A DNA stretch of 55,078 nt from Cochliopodium minus (Eukaryota; Discosea; Himatismenida; Cochliopodiidae). Within the stretch, counting starts at the first letter, position 1. Each line of letters starts with the position of its first letter. The notes under the pieces are model-generated. The model did not search any database, had not been told where the DNA came from, and worked only from the letters and a program-made list of their open reading frames with translations. Shown piece after piece: positions 12,061-23,936 of the stretch. A program made the position numbers and the translations under genes. The stretch spans positions 131,854 to 186,931 of the forward strand of contig JAMYWO010000049.1 in the NCBI GenBank assembly GCA_024220525.1, read 5' to 3'.

Positions 12061-12937
12061 ACTCAAACTGCATAAATAATCTTTGATGCCAGACTACTTT
12101 GAGTTTGGACAAGAAACCTTTGAGGGGTTTCTGAGGTTTTTCGTGTTCCTCATTCACCTCACAGTTCTTGTTGAGTATGGACAACTGAAATCTCCCCTCC
12201 ACATTACCATCGTTATTAATCAAATATTCTCCTGTCGCTATTAAAAAATAATTAAAAAGGAAATAATTTTTTTTAAAAAAAAAAAAAAAATAATAATAAT
12301 AATAATAATTTTTAATTTTTTACATTTTTCTCCTTTTTTGATTGCAGGATGAACTAATTTTACAGGTGCAAATCTATTTTTTTTTTTTTTGATTTTGATT
12401 TATCCTCTCAAAAAAAATATATATATTTTTTTTTTACCCTGCGCTTGTTTTGCTGAATGTTCCTGAGGTTTTTAAACAATTAATTTTAATTATTATATTT
12501 TTTTTTTCACATAAATTTAAAAATTAAATATAAATTATTAAAGGATTTTTGATAGTTTCAATGAAGAATTTGTCTTGAGTGATAATAGTTTGATATTCAG
12601 TTCATATTAAAATTTTAATTGCTTATAATTTTCAAAAACTCGTTACCTTTAACCCAAAAATATATAAAGATGAATTTACATGGTGATTGAAGTTGTATAT
12701 CAAATGATTGTTCATAGGTTGGATCACTTCCCTCTTTAACTTCTGTGGATAACTCTTTCATTTTTGATGATTCACCTAAAATAAAATAATTTTGATTTAA
12801 TCTTATATTTTCAGATGTATTTGATTATACTCACCATCTCCATAATATAATGTGGCGAATGTTTTTATTTTGGCATCTCTTCCTCCACAAATTTCTTTTG
12901 CACTATGTAATGTAATTGTAAATTCCCATTTTTGCAT
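11629..12937 (-). CDS. C2 domain plus PH domain protein
   Basis: Exons from 12937 down: 12835-12937, 12647-12775, about 12548-12573, 12438-12462, 12324-12373, 12063-12237, 11985-11991 (7 nt), 11902-11923, 11629-11807. The N-terminal part reads as a C2 domain (MQKWEFTITLHSAKEICGG, DPTYEQSFDIQL, FIFIYFWVKGDKFF). The C-terminal part reads as a PH domain (KGFLSKLKVVWHQRLFMQFE, LFYIGNS, GPKGYIVFKDINGV, LTFIIKTNKKEYLLRAHDWN, WKKNLEEM, with the conserved Trp). C2-PH proteins usually bind phosphoinositides or Ca2+ at membranes. Phases agree everywhere except after the third exon, where no GT exists before an in-frame TAA; see findings. Convergent with the phosphatase gene. Confidence 0.72.
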
Positions 12938-13380
12938 ATTTAAAGTGATATTGGTTAATTGATTGTTGAATTGAGAAAACCAAAATGAGAAAACCTAATT
13001 TTTTTTTTTTATATTTACCAAAGCATAATTAAAGAGTAAATGGATAGAAATATATCAAGGCAAAACATCCTGGTTTATCAAATTTTTCAAATATAAATTT
13101 TCCTTACTCATTTACTCATTGAAAATTCAAAAAAATACTTTAATGATTGAAAAGAAAAGATGGTTATAATTCCAATACTTCAATAATCTTCAATAATCTT
13201 CAAGAGTATCTTCGTTGACTCTTTTTTATTTTTTTTGACGAACTCGAATATATTTTTTTTGAAAAGTATCGAATTCCCAAAGATGATTATTACATCCAAA
13301 TGTATATTTAAGAATTTACATTGTTAATGTAAAAAGGAGTTTCTTTTATTTGAACAGAATCAATATAAAATTAAAAAAAA
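12938..13380. promoter_or_regulatory. divergent intergenic region
   Basis: 443 bp between the start codons of the C2-PH gene (-) and the lipid-transfer gene (+). It contains a short direct repeat (TTCAATAATC twice near 13185-13200) and a GACGAACTCGAATA tract, and ends in an A run before the ATG. The lipid-transfer gene looks highly expressed, so a strong promoter is expected here; I cannot identify its elements. Confidence 0.4.
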
Positions 13381-16300
13381 ATGAAAATTATTTTTTTATT
13401 GGCTTTCATTATTTTGGCATCTGCATTACCTAGTCAATTGGTATATCAGGTCAACCAAGAATATGTATTCAATGTAAATGGATATTTGGATGCAAAAGGT
13501 GCATTATCAAACAGTGAAGAAAGAACTTCCGGATCATTCTCCACAATGAACGGAACATTGGCAATTCAATGTAAAAAAATAAACAAAATAAAGGGATACC
13601 ATAGAATATTAAAAATAAATTTTTTATACCAAAGAATATATAAAATTTGAAATTATATATAAAGTAAAAATACGATTTGTAATTATTTGAATAAGAAAGT
13701 TAAATCAATTGCAAAATTACTTTGAATAATAATATAATGTTTATAAATATTTGTTTATTTTTATGAATTCTTATTATTTTGAAAAACAAACTTAGGTGTT
13801 CAAGTAAACTCTGACAACTACATGTTTGTAATGAACATGTTCAATGTTGTCGTCGGAGTAGGGCAAGGAGAGGAAACCCCATCTGAACTTAAATCAATGT
13901 CCCCACCAGGATCTGGAGATACCCCATTAGGATATGATGTATATTACCAACAATTTTTCAATGGATCCATCCCTACCATCTGGTACAACACTGCAGATTC
14001 ACCATACTACGTAAATGTCAAAATTGGAGCAATTAATGCAATGCAAACCAAAATTGTAGCACCATCTCAACAAGAATTAGTAACATTTAGTGATCCTATT
14101 GGAGGTAATTCAAAAAGAATTTAAAATTTTTTATATTTTACGAATTATGACTAATTTTATCAATTTTTCAAGTTCATACCTCTTTGGTTGCTGGTGCAGT
14201 TTCCTCCAACTTTTTGGTACTCCAAAATACTTTTGATCAAACCAATATTGTTGATTTCAGCGATACCAATGTTCATCCTAACATGGTTCTTTTGACTGCT
14301 GAAACTGTCACCCAAATCCATCCTGTAAATATCCTTTTCAATAACACCCAAAAAAATTTATTGGAGATATAAAATATAACCATGGCTATTCTCTATTTTT
14401 ATTTATATTCTTTTTATTTCAATAATACAATAGGATGGATACATTTATGGATCTAATGTTAACCAATATGTCAATATGGTTGATATGTCTCCAGCTGGAG
14501 AATCCCAAAGAAGACAAAGAAAGAGAAAAGACGAGGCAACCGACGAAACCGGATTCAACATGGATATGTCTTCCAAAGGATCCCTCTCCGTCGCTCTTTG
14601 TGGAGCAAACACCTTGAAAGACAAGAACGGAATGATCCACAACGTCTTCAACACCATCCAAGAACTCCAAGGATCCAAGGACTACTCTTCTGGTTCTTTG
14701 ACCGAAGTCACAAGAGTGACCATTCAAAAACAGAAATTGGAATCCTCCAAAGCTGATGTTGTCGGTCTTTTCACCAAGGCAGTCTCCATCCCTTTCAAAC
14801 AACGTAACTCTAGCTACTTCAGATCTCTTTCCCAAGTCGTAGATCACTTGAAGATTTTTCCAAGCGACCTTTCCTTGTTGAGTCCATTCTTCCCAAAGTT
14901 CGCTTCTGAAGCTACCCTCCCTGACACCATGTTCTACGTTCTTACCCGTGTTGGATCTGAGGCAGCTCAAGCACTCATCTCCAGATTTGGTTTGAACATC
15001 GCTAAGGAAAGTATCCAAATGAGCGCTTTGTTCTCTGTCTCCAGCATCGAAACTCCTTCCCATGACTTGATGACCGTCTTGTTGGGACTCGTCAAATCCA
15101 AAAACGAAAACCTCTCTGCACATGCTCTCTATGCATTGACCAACTTGATCAGGTAAACAAAATAATTCTTTTTTTTATTTTTATTTTTATTTTAATTAAA
15201 TTTTTCATCTTTTTTTATAACAAACTTTTTATATCTCAACATCTTATACTTTAGAATTGATCTATGATGAGATCCTATTATCATTTTATTGATCCAATTA
15301 TCAATCGTTTTTACAAACAAAATTTCATTTTAGTTTAAAACTTTCTTTTTTTTTCTTCAAAATAATTATTCCTTTCATCTTTTTTTAAAATTTTTTATAA
15401 AAACAAAGAAAATGCAACATTGAATCAGTCAGAGATAACATCAAACAATTGTTGCTCAAACGTTTGAACTTGGGAGTCAAGCACAAAAACGTCATCTGCT
15501 GCCTCTCCACCTTGCTCGCAATCAAGAACGCAGGAGGATCCTTCTTCATCCAAAGAAACCAAATCCCATACGCTTTGCTCGTACAATTCAACCACTTGTC
15601 CATCAACGCAGTTCTCTCCCAAATGTACCCTTATTCCTCTGTTGCTTCCTTGCCTCCTACCGCCTTCAACTTCCCTTTCAACAGATCCATCGATGAGTCT
15701 AAGAAGCTCGGAGGTTCCGTTGCTTCCATCACCTTCAATGCTGACTTGTTTGCTGGTTCCAACTTTGACTGCAACCAACCTACCTTCAACTATGAAGCTA
15801 ATGCAGAGGCTTCTGCTGATGGGTAAAAAAAAAAAGATTCACATTTTTTTCATTTAAATTTATTATTTTTCTTTAAACATTTTTTAAATTTTTTCTTGAA
15901 ATGAATTTAATGCTTTTTTTAATTTTTTTCTGTTGCACTTTGTTTATTTAAATCAGTTTTACATTTAAATTATATCATTTATAATTTTTTCTGTTAAAAT
16001 CAATAAAATCATTTAATTTTTTTTTCTATTATACTATTTTTTTTTGAATTATTTATTCATTATTTTATTTTTTTTTTAATTTTTTAAATCAATAAAATCA
16101 TTAAATTTTTTATTTTCTCCAATAGATCTCTCTTCGGAATTGCTTTTCAAGCGCTTAACGCACAAGCAATCTACGGTAAAGCTAACGGAGCAGTTGTAGG
16201 TGACAGCATGTTCCTCCAAGTGTTCGGAAAGACCATCTACTCCAAGACCTTTCCTGTCCTCGACTGCAACATGCACAACTACCCTCTTGCTCACGCCTCC

Positions 16301-17214
16301 CCTGGTTTCTCTGTCTCTTACACCGTCTGGGTCTCCATCATCCCTATCACTTTCACTGCCAGCACCGATTTGGCTTTGAACCTTGCTTGGGGTTGGGAAG
16401 TTTGTGACAGTCCTTTGCTTCTCGAAGTTGAACTCGTAATCATCTTTAATTTTTATTTTTTATTTTTTTATTTTTATTTGATATTTTTATTTTTTTATTT
16501 TTTTTATTTTTTTTATTTTTTTATTTTTTATTTATCATTATTTAATTTTATTTTTCATTTTAATTTTCAATTCCATAATTATTTTTTTTAATTTTAAAGT
16601 TTATTTTTTATTTGAATAATTTTATTTGTTATATTTTTATTTATTTCAATTTTTTTATTTTTTTATAAATTTATCCTTTGTTCAAAATTTGTGTTTTTTT
16701 TAATTTTACCTTTTTTTATTTTAAAATTTATTTTTAATTTAGGTTCCTACTGCAACTCTCACCTTTGCAGGTAACGCAGTGATCGATTTGTTGATTCTCC
16801 GCGCAGGTATTGTTCTCGACGCCAACTTCAACAGTGCTTTGATTCCACAAGGTAAAGTGTTGGGATCTGAATGTGCTTTGGACTTTGATATCGAATATCA
16901 ATCCGTCCCTGCTTCTTCCTCTTTTGATGCTTACTACGAATGGAAAGAATGCAAATATTTGATCTTTGATTGCCACTGGGGAACTCACCATCAAACTCAA
17001 GTAAAATTAATTATTTATATTATTTTTTTAATATTTTTTTTTTTAAATATTTTTTATTATTTTTTAACATTTTTTTTTAAAATTAATTTTTAATTTTTAA
17101 ATTTTTTAATTTTTTAATTTTTTTTTTTTTTAGATCTGGGGTTACACTGAACCAGCACACAGTGAAGTTGTATTTAATGAACAATACAAAATTGCAAATT
17201 TTACCAAAAATTAA
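13381..17214 (+). CDS. secreted vitellogenin/MTP-like lipid transfer protein
   Basis: Eight exons in phase: 13381-13570, 13796-14104, 14173-14324, 14434-15152, 15409-15822, 16126-16435, 16743-17000, 17134-17214, giving 810 residues. The start MKIIFLLAFIILASALP is a clear signal peptide, and the mature start QLVYQVNQEYVFNVNGYLDA resembles the vitellogenin N-terminal beta-barrel opening. A basic linker (SQRRQRKRKDE) could be a cleavage site. The middle (LPDTMFYVLTRVGSEAAQAL, HALYALTNLIR, NVICCLSTLLAIKNAGG) looks like the helical repeat of large lipid transfer proteins. Length is near that of MTP. Codons are strikingly C-ending (AAC, ATC, TTC, ACC), unlike the neighbours, which suggests high expression. 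Family assignment is by pattern only. Confidence 0.65.
15225..15335 (+). repeat. dispersed repeat copy in intron
   Basis: Within the 15153-15408 intron, the order ATATCTCAACAT, GATCTATGATGAGATCC, TATTATCATTTTATTGATCC, AATTATCAATCGTTTTTACA recurs in the copies at about 45690-45815 (+) and 47340-47465 (-). Other introns of this gene lack it. It looks like a small dispersed non-coding element. Confidence 0.6.
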
Positions 17215-17290
17215 ATTTTAGTTTTTTTTTTCTCTTCAACAAACAAAAATAAATCAAATTTGAACAAAATTTTTTTATTTTTTTTTGAGA

Positions 17291-19337
17291 TTAATATAAT
17301 TCGTAGTTTAGTATAGCTTTCTTTTTTGTTTGCTTAAATTGGCATAGAAATTTTATGAGAACCATGACAACCTCAAAAGAAAGGACATATCCCTCATCCT
17401 TGGTGCTTTCATCACGATACTTTGAAACCAGTAAAAGAGTTATGAGCTGATCGTTCAATCCTTGGTTGAATCTCCAAAAGATGTGATGATCCTTGTTCCA
17501 TTCTATCTTTGAAGTTGAGATGATGTCCATCAATCTGTTTTTGCAATTAAAGTAATTGGTCTGATTTTCGAGCTTGTAAAGTTTGTAAAGATAATGAACT
17601 GCCTTGTTCAGATCTTTTTTATGGTTGATAAACAAAGTAACAAGGTTGCTTTATTGTTGAAAAAATTGATATAAAATTAAATTAATTAAAAAAAAAATTT
17701 ATTTTTTACCTTAAACCCGTTAAATTTCCTTTTGAAGCTACGTTGTTGTAGTAAAGGAAGGATTGTTCTAGATTTTTCTCAACATCTTTTCCTTCTTTGA
17801 ACTTCTTGGCGATTATGAGGATGGAGGGGACGTAGCCCAAATCTGCCGCCATTTTATAATGTGAAATGCTTTTTTCCTGGTCTTTTTTTATCAACACTCT
17901 CGTTCCAAAAGAAGACAAAAACATTAATCCAGTCTCATAAAAATCTGCAACAATAAAATTTTTTTTTTTATAATTTTTTTTTATTTTTTTGATTTTATTT
18001 TTTTGATTTTATTTTATTTTTACTTGCAATTTTGTGCATGGCAGTAGGATTTCCCAAATTGATAGCTTTTTCAATAAGCTCCATGCTTTTGTCTAAATCT
18101 TGTTTCACGCCAGTTCCCATCATGTAAAAATGGGACAAGTAATTGTATGATTCCACATCTCCTAACTCCACTGCTTTTTCAAAATATTCGAATGATTTCT
18201 TATAATTTTTAGGTTTTCGTTCTAAATTTTTTATTTTAAATATTTTTTACGTTTTTAAATTTTAAATAATTTTAAATTATTTTTTAATTTTTAATTTTTT
18301 TTTTATTTTTATTTTTATTATTTAAAATTTTTTGTTATATTTTTTAATTTAAATCTAATCATTTAATATTTGTTGTTATATTTTAAATTTATTGTTGTTT
18401 TATTTTTTATTTTTTGTCTTATTTTTTTTAAAATATTTTTTTGAATATTACGTTGATAGATTAAACCCAAGTAATAAGCAGAAATTGAATTTCCGTTTTC
18501 CACTGCTTTTTCGTAATACTCCAAAGCTTTGTTTGCGTTGTATTCCACCCCATAACCCTGTAAATAGTGAAGCCCTATCATAAACAAGCAATAACCAGTC
18601 TCCACTTTGTATGAATCTATTTTTTTTAATAAAAATAATAAAAACTTTTTAAATTATTTTTTTAAAAAAAATTTTATTTATTATTTTATTAATTAAATTG
18701 AAAAAATATTGTTGAATGATTTTTTTTTTGACACAATAAATTTTAAAAAAAAATTTATAAATAAAAATTTTGAATGTCAATTGTTTTTAAAAATGTTAAT
18801 GAAAAATTTTTTTTTTTGAATTTGTTTGATAAAAAATGAAATTTGAAACACCCCAATAATTGTTAAATCCTCTCAATTGTTTGTATATTAATTTCTTAAT
18901 TTTGTTTTTTGTGCATTTCATCTATTGAAAGAGATATTTATTTTTCAGCAAAAAAAATAAATATTAATAAAGTGAAAATATTATTATTTAAATTCGCCTA
19001 AAAAATAAATGTTTAAAATTATACCCTTAAAATCTATTTTGTTTTGAATGTCTTTGATTTTTTCGTATGTTTTGTTGAGATATTCGTAGGATTTGTTGAA
19101 ATCTTTATCAACTCCCCATCCATGATAATATTGCAGAGATTTGGCCAACATGTTTCCCTTCTTGGCGCTTTCAATTCCCATCTTCTTTGCCTTCTGCTCA
19201 TCTTTGAGTATTTTTCTTCCGTAGAATAAATTAAAGATCAACTCGATATCTGTGCCATCTTCTTTCATAGGAGATATAAAATCAGAATGATCTTTATTAT
19301 TATCCTCATCTTTGATTTCAAACTTAATATTCTCCAT
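17291..19337 (-). CDS. Sel1-like repeat protein
   Basis: Five exons (19025-19337, 18452-18616, 18024-18221, 17710-17944, 17291-17648) join in phase to 422 residues. Repeats follow the Sel1 consensus: FMIGLHYLQGYGVEYNANKA with LEYYEKAVENG, YNYLSHFYMMGTGVKQDLDK, MELIEKAINLGNPTAMHKIA, and ISHYKMAADLGYVPSILIIA with KKFKEGKDVEKNLEQSFLYY. No signal peptide or membrane span is visible, so it resembles cytosolic Sel1 scaffold proteins rather than SEL1L/Hrd3. Sel1 proteins act as adaptors; no specific partner can be named. The last about 110 residues have degenerate repeats. Convergent with the lipid-transfer gene (76 bp between stops). Confidence 0.85.
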
Positions 19338-19795
19338 ATTTTTTTTTTTTTTTTTTATTTTGATTGTGAGAGTTTATTTTTTTTGAAAATCATCCTCAAG
19401 AATAAACAAAACAAATGTGGATGTCGAACTTTTAAATTTATTTAACAAGAAATCAAATTTGAAAGTTAAAATGCAAAAGACCAGAAAGAAGAACAAAAGT
19501 TTGAATTTTTTCGATCTTGTCATGGTTTCCTTTTAATCAAAGATTGAATTGTTCATTTCTTTCAAAATAATTTTATTTAAAGTTTTATCTTCACATTTTG
19601 AAATTGAAATTCGAGGAAAAAAAATCTTCAAAAAAAAAAAACATCCACAAGTATCTGTCGAACGATGATTCATTTTGATTGCTCAAATGTTAAAATTCTC
19701 CTTTTGAGTAAGTTTAAAATTTATTTAAAATAAAAAAAAAAAAAGATTGTGAACATAAAAGCAAAGTATAAGTGAAAAAAGAAAAGAGAAGAAAA
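19338..19795. promoter_or_regulatory. divergent intergenic region
   Basis: 458 bp between the Sel1 gene (-) and the K+ channel 5' half (+). It includes two A/T-only runs of more than 11 bases and a purine-rich stretch before the ATG at 19796. No RNA gene or further ORF seen. Confidence 0.4.
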
Positions 19796-20880
19796 ATGTC
19801 GGACAATAATACAATCACATTAAACATTAATAGCAACAATTCAGAATTAACACCCCTAATAAAAAATGAAATTAATACTCCTGTGATCATTGAAGAGGAA
19901 GTGCACGAGAGTCTGGATATCAAGGGACAGACGAAGATGATACTGTTGGCGATTTTATTTGTTATCATCTTTATTTTCTTCTCCACCCTCTTTTATTGCT
20001 TGACAGAAGATTGGACTATCTTAAACGGGATATATTTTGCAGTAATTATTTTTTATTATGCATATTCAACCTAAATGGAATCATTGATCAAAATTAATAT
20101 TATATAAGCATTCTCTCAGTTAGATCCCCAAATAATAATATATTCAAATATAATTTTAAATTCTCAACAAATAATTTGAAAATTTTAATTTGGGATGTAC
20201 GAATATGATTATCAATTAGTTCCAATTTTAAACTCAAAAATATTTTATTTACAAACGGAACATAAATTTATAATTTTTATATTTTTAATAAATCACTTTT
20301 TGAAATTAATCACTTTTTGAAATTAGGTCATTACAAGTAAAAAAAAAAAAACAGTGAAAAAGAAAATTTTTACATTAACTTAAATAGTGACAACAGTGGG
20401 ATATGGAGGTAAAAAAAAAAAACTTCAAAAAAGAATTTTTTTTTTTAAAGTATTTGAAACAATTCGTGGAAAAAAGGACATCACCCAACCAAAGAATACA
20501 CCAGAGGAGTCACTATTATATTTATTTTTATTGCAATAGGAATAATTGGGTTTGCATTAGTAATATTTTATTTTATTTTTTATTTTTTATTTTTTATTTT
20601 ATTTTTTATTTTTTATTTTTATTTTTATTTTTATTTTTATTTTTTTTTTTTTCATTTTTTTATTTTTCATTTTTATTTTTATACAAAAGGGTATCATCGG
20701 TAACTACTTAGTTGCAAAACAAGAAGCATTGATGAAGAAAGTGATGGAAAAGAAAAATCAGGAAAACTCAGATGTAGATGAAATTCCTATTGGAAGCGAC
20801 GCTGTCAAAAGATTTCTTTGGTCTATTCTCGTAATCATAATTTTACTTGGTGTTGGAACTTTATTTTATTCATTAGTAGA
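19796..20880 (+). CDS. two-pore K+ channel, 5' half
   Basis: Exons 19796-20041, 20327-20336 (10 nt), 20388-20408, 20477-20559, 20690-20880. After a soluble acidic N terminus come a membrane helix (ILLAILFVIIFIFFSTLFY), a pore helix, the filter VITMTTVGYG followed by GHHPTKEYTRG, a second helix (IIFIFIAIGIIGFAL), and a third (SILVIIILLGVGTLFYSLVE) just before where a second pore should start. That is the first half of a TPK/K2P channel. The exon ends with two bases (GA), which completes a codon exactly with the exon at 331 but creates an early stop with the exon at 20990. Together the halves total 969 nt (322 codons plus stop). The usual Asp after GYG is Gly here. Confidence 0.82.
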
Positions 20881-20989
20881 GTAATTTTTATTTTTTATTT
20901 TTTATTTTTTATTTTTTATTTTTTATTTTTTATTTCAAATTTCAAATTTCAAATTTCAAATTTCAATTTTTTATTTCAAATTTTTTTAG
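20881..20989. repeat. (ATTTTTT)n and (TTTCAAA)n tract at a gene break
   Basis: An intron-like stretch starting GTAATTTT and ending TTTTTTTAG. It consists of ATTTTTT units and then about five TTTCAAA units, the same units as at 231-306. This is where the channel 5' half meets exons that do not fit it in phase or function. Confidence 0.8.
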
Positions 20990-21802
20990 AAGAAGAAATC
21001 GAAAATAAATTCAAAGTTATTCCAAAGATGATGGGAATTCTCGCCAAAAATGTTGACAAAAAATTCATCACTGATCTATGGGCTCTGAAGGACAAGTGCA
21101 TGATGTGTGGCTTCGCCTATTTTAGTTCTTGGATGATCTATGCTTTTTTCCTTGCTTTGTTCGAAAATCATGATTACTCTGGATTCGTAAAATGATTTTT
21201 TTCTTTTTACTATTGAATTTTTAATTTTCATTTTAAATTTATTTTAAATTTATAGTTCATAATTTTTATTTATTTTTAATTTTTATTTATTTTTTATTAT
21301 TTTTTATTTTTAAATTTTTTAATATTTATTTTTTTATATTTTTAAATTTTTATTTTTAATTTTTATTATTTTTTATTTTTAAATATTTTTCATTTTTTAT
21401 TTATTATTAATTTTACTTTTTTATTTTTTATTATCATTAAATTAAAAAAAGGTACTCACATCTAGCAACGCAGCTCATTTAGGAGGACACAGCCCAGCCT
21501 ACGGAATCGCTTACCACTTCTGCTTGCTCGCCACGGGATACATTCTAGCAGGAGCCTCCAACTTCAACAGAGGATTCGTCATCCTCTTCCTCATCGCCTC
21601 TCTGCCCTGCATCCCTCCTCTCATCATTTTAGAACTTTTTTTAAGGATTTTTTATCCTTTAAGTACTAATTTGGCCACTTTGTTGGAAGTTTTGAGTTTG
21701 TTGGGCGTTTTGTTGGCCAGTTTCGTTGGTTTTTATTACGCCTTTCTTTTTCAGAAGGCTTTGGATGTTGCTAAAATGGATTCCATCAATGTTTGTTGGT
21801 AG
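20990..21802 (+). CDS. multi-pass membrane protein, 3' part, unknown
   Basis: Two exons in phase (20990-21186, 21452-21802). The peptide begins EEEIENKFKVIPKMMGILAK and has about four hydrophobic spans: CGFAYFSSWMIYAFFLALF, AYHFCLLATGYILAGA, RGFVILFLIASLPCIPPLII with LELFLRIFY, and LLEVLSLLGVLLASFVGFYY. It ends MDSINVCW. The first exon needs a donor leaving one base, so it does not follow the channel exon ending at 20880. Part of the second exon (21460-21620) is C-rich and codon-biased, unlike the channel exons. No family recognised. 5' end missing or displaced. Confidence 0.5.
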
Positions 21803-22346
21803 ATCTTCTTTTTTTGGATTTTTCTGAATCTTATTTTTGTTTAAAAGTCATTAAAATCTTTAATTTTATTTTTTTTTTTTAAACAATTTTGTATAAAAAG
21901 TCTGATATTTTTTATAAAAATTGCAAAAATCTTGAATTATTCGAATTTCTTAGCATCAAATTTTTGAGTTCTGTTTATATCAGATCATTTCAAGTTTAAT
22001 GCTTAAAATCATGGTTATTACTATATAATTGAAATCACTTTATCTTTATAATGCTTTCAAATGATTTTACAAAAAATTTTAGTGTGGGTACTCATTATGC
22101 CCGAGAATAACATATCTTAATTAGAAAGAAAAATATTTTATTTTTTGTTTTAATTTTTGATGAGATTCTTGGTTTTACTGTTTAATAGATAAAGTTTTAT
22201 AAAAAAAATTTTATTTTAAAAAAAGATAAAATTTAATTTGAAAATTTTTGACAACTCTTCCTGTCCTAAACAGTCTTAAAAGAGAATGATTGTACTTTAA
22301 AAAAATAATATATAATAAAATAAAAAAATTGAAATTTTTTTGTGAG
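21803..22346. other. intergenic spacer
   Basis: About 540 bp without a supported gene between the membrane-protein stop and the first ankyrin gene. AT-rich, with a GTGTGGGTACTCATTATGCC patch near 22081 that stands out in base composition. No RNA gene recognised. Confidence 0.5.
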
Positions 22347-23865
22347 ATGATAAGCGAAATTGAATTCAATAACAGTTTTATTTCAGAATGTGGAAATGAA
22401 CGAGTTTGGTGGGGAAGAATTAAATATTTAATTGAAAAAGGAGCAAATATAAATTATGTTTGTTTGAATAAGGATACCCCATTGATAATTCTAATCAGAG
22501 AAGGGAAGATAAATTTGGAATTATTGAAATTATTTGTTGAAAATAAGGCAGAATTGAATTTAAGAGATAAAAATGAGAATTCACCCTCTTCATCATTTGA
22601 TGAAATATAAAAAACCATCCGATGAAAAAAAGAAAAATGATTATTTTGAAATGTTAAAGATATTGATCGAGAATGGAAGTGATTTGAATCATAAAAATGA
22701 CAGAAAAGAGATACCTCTCCAAATAGCAATATCGAAAGGAGCACCGTACAAAATAACGAATTATCTTATTGAAACTAAAAGTGATTTGAATGCAAGAATG
22801 ATCTCCGGCACTCCCTTATACTACTTGTTCTTTAAAAAAAGAAGCGTTTCGATGAAATTGATTCACAAAATGATTGAATACAAAGCAGATTTCAATTTAA
22901 TCGATGAATTTTTAAAAAATGTAATCCATCATCTTATTAAAAAATTTGAAGGTAAGAAAATTATTGAGTTCTTAGTTGAAAACAAAGTAAGTATGAACCA
23001 ACGTAATAAAAACGGGTACACTCCCCTTCATTATGTTTGTTCAACAAAGAGGAAAGCAAATTTTGAAATGATCAAGTTTCTGGTTGAAAACAAAGCCAAC
23101 TTAAACTTACAAAATGAAATGAAAGAAAGTTGTATGAATACTATGTTAAATAAAAATGAAGAATGTGGTTGGGAAGAAATAAAATATTTGATTGAAAATA
23201 AAAGTGATTTAAATCAAAGAGATTTTCATCGTTTTCCTTTCCAAAATATTTTAAGCAATTCAAAGTTTAGTTTAAAAATGGAAGAAATAAATTTTTTGAT
23301 GGAAAATAAAGCTGATATTGAGAATGAACAGAATTTATTTTACTATTCAAGAAGAAGCGAAAATTTAAAATCAAATTTGAAATTTTTCTTAGAAAAAAAA
23401 AGTGACCTAAATTTTTCTACCCCTCACAGTCCACCTCCTCTTCACTATAAGATTTTATTCAAAGAAGATCCAATGATGATCAAATTTTTGATTGAAAAAA
23501 AAGCCAATTTAAAAGATAATTTTAGTTCTAACACTTTTTCTTCTGCTGTTATGACAGTAGATGTCATTTCTGTGATTTTATGTTCTCAACAAAGTTTTTA
23601 TTTTAAAATAAATGAAAATAAAAAATTTGATAAACAAGTGATGAGTGTTTATGATGATTACAAAAAAGGATTATTATGGAATTTTCAAAGAAACAAGTTC
23701 TTTTCAAAGATGATTCAAAAAAGCATTTTTTGTTTGTTACTTTGTACCAAATCTTTTTCAACAAGAATGAATGTTGTCTTTCCAAAACCTATTCTTTTGA
23801 TTATCATTCGTTTGTTTTTACTTCCTGATCCAAATCTTGAAGAAATTGTTCTAACCAAAAAATAA
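22347..23865 (+). CDS. ankyrin repeat protein, copy 1 (one-base frame offset)
   Basis: Intronless. Ankyrin-type units recur every 33-40 residues (IKYLIEKGANINYVCLNKDT, LKLFVENKAELNLRDK, LKILIENGSDLNHKNDRKEI, IKFLVENKANLNLQNE). The frame starting at 22347 stops near 22609. The repeat pattern continues in the +1 frame from about 22573 (PLHHLMKYKKPSD), so one extra base lies around GAGAATTCACCC (22574-22585). The neighbouring copy at 23937 has no such offset. The C-terminal about 110 residues (DVISVILCSQQSFYFKINE, KKGLLWNFQRNKFF, FPKPILLIIIRLFLLP) are shared with copy 2 and look like a helical F-box/PRANC-like tail. Sequencing error, frameshift or recent decay are all possible. Confidence 0.75.
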
Positions 23866-23936
23866 TTTCTTACAAGTATTTAATAAATTAAATTTTAAAA
23901 TAATAAATTAAAAATTAAAAAATAAAAAAAATTTGA

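Noticed and set aside
14419-15123. Long minus-strand open frame opposite the lipid-transfer gene
   Set aside because: It is the antisense shadow of a C-ending-codon exon. The plus-strand frame has splice sites and conserved features.
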